This document shows positions 6,649 through 6,732 of a stretch of DNA of 6,732 nucleotides, one piece after another. The stretch is from Methylothermaceae bacterium. GTDB taxonomy: Bacteria; Pseudomonadota; Gammaproteobacteria; Methylococcales; Methylothermaceae. Position 1 is the stretch's first letter. The number at the start of each line of letters is the position of its first letter. The notes beneath the pieces were generated by a model. It did no database searches and was not told the origin of the DNA. It saw only the letters and a program-made list of their open reading frames with translations. The stretch covers positions 1 to 6,732 of the forward strand of contig JALVSV010000094.1 of the NCBI GenBank assembly GCA_027024125.1. The letters run 5' to 3'. Both the position numbers and the translations under genes were made by a program.

Positions 6649-6732
6649 CCACCTTTCCATAGAACAACATATAGACCGCCGGCCACAAGTAATATGGACC
6701 CAGCCCTCAGGTAACGGTTAAAATCCCTATCA
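6621..6732 (-). CDS. C-terminal end of a probable membrane protein (partial)
   Basis: Reading leftwards from the window edge, one minus-strand frame stays open for 36 codons and ends in TAG at 6621-6623. The peptide runs DRDFNRYLRAG, then a hydrophobic stretch SILLVAGGLYVVLW of about 14 residues or slightly more, then the tail KGGHLPVSRSW. This looks like the last transmembrane helix and short tail of a multi-pass membrane protein, in the style of CcdA/DsbD- or TauE-like proteins, but too little is visible to name a family. No start codon is in view, so the gene enters from the right. It overlaps the last 28 bases of ampD in convergent orientation. It could still be a chance open frame. Confidence 0.5.
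   Translation of the reverse strand, partial: DRDFNRYLRAGSILLVAGGLYVVLWKGGHLPVSRSW

Noticed and set aside
6265..6660. Minus-strand open frame of 131 codons opposite ampD
   Set aside because: It is antisense to the catalytic part of ampD, has no recognisable motifs, and competes with the better membrane-protein tail in another minus-strand frame at 6621-6732.

Overview
The window reads as an ordinary chromosomal segment of a gram-negative proteobacterium, most probably a gammaproteobacterium. The reasons are a typical AmpD muropeptide amidase, a DUF1631-family protein (a family I know mainly from proteobacteria) and a BarA-like membrane sensor kinase. GC content looks close to half by eye. 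I see no phage, transposon, CRISPR, tRNA or rRNA signals, and I cannot name a genus.

Layout. From 1650 leftwards runs a sensor histidine kinase (minus strand) with two membrane segments, PAS, GAF and HisKA domains and the beginning of the ATPase domain; the window edge cuts off its C-terminus. Behind a 142-bp gap lies a 515-residue AAA ATPase with a C-terminal R3H nucleic-acid-binding domain (1793-3340, minus). It resembles the cyanobacterial/plastid Ycf45 family along its whole length. A 292-bp intergenic region (3341-3632) follows and holds most of the non-coding structure: a long bulged stem-loop, a 16-bp perfect palindrome on the stop codon of the next gene, a shorter inverted repeat in the leader of the ATPase gene, and a promoter-like plus-strand site. 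Next is a 774-residue DUF1631 protein (3633-5957, minus), whose start I move inward to a codon with a good ribosome-binding site. It is divergent from ampD (6079-6648, plus) across a 121-bp gap. The last bases carry the C-terminal end of another minus-strand gene, apparently a membrane protein, overlapping the end of ampD tail to tail.

How the genes relate. The three large minus-strand genes point the same way but are separated by 142 and 292 bp, so a tight operon is not evident. AmpD is a cell-wall recycling enzyme with its own promoter region. No pathway visible in the sequence ties the four together. The most unusual items are the Ycf45-like ATPase in a proteobacterial context, the dense Cys/His cluster in the GAF domain of the kinase, and the structured intergenic region at 3341-3638. 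I found no clearly new multi-gene system.
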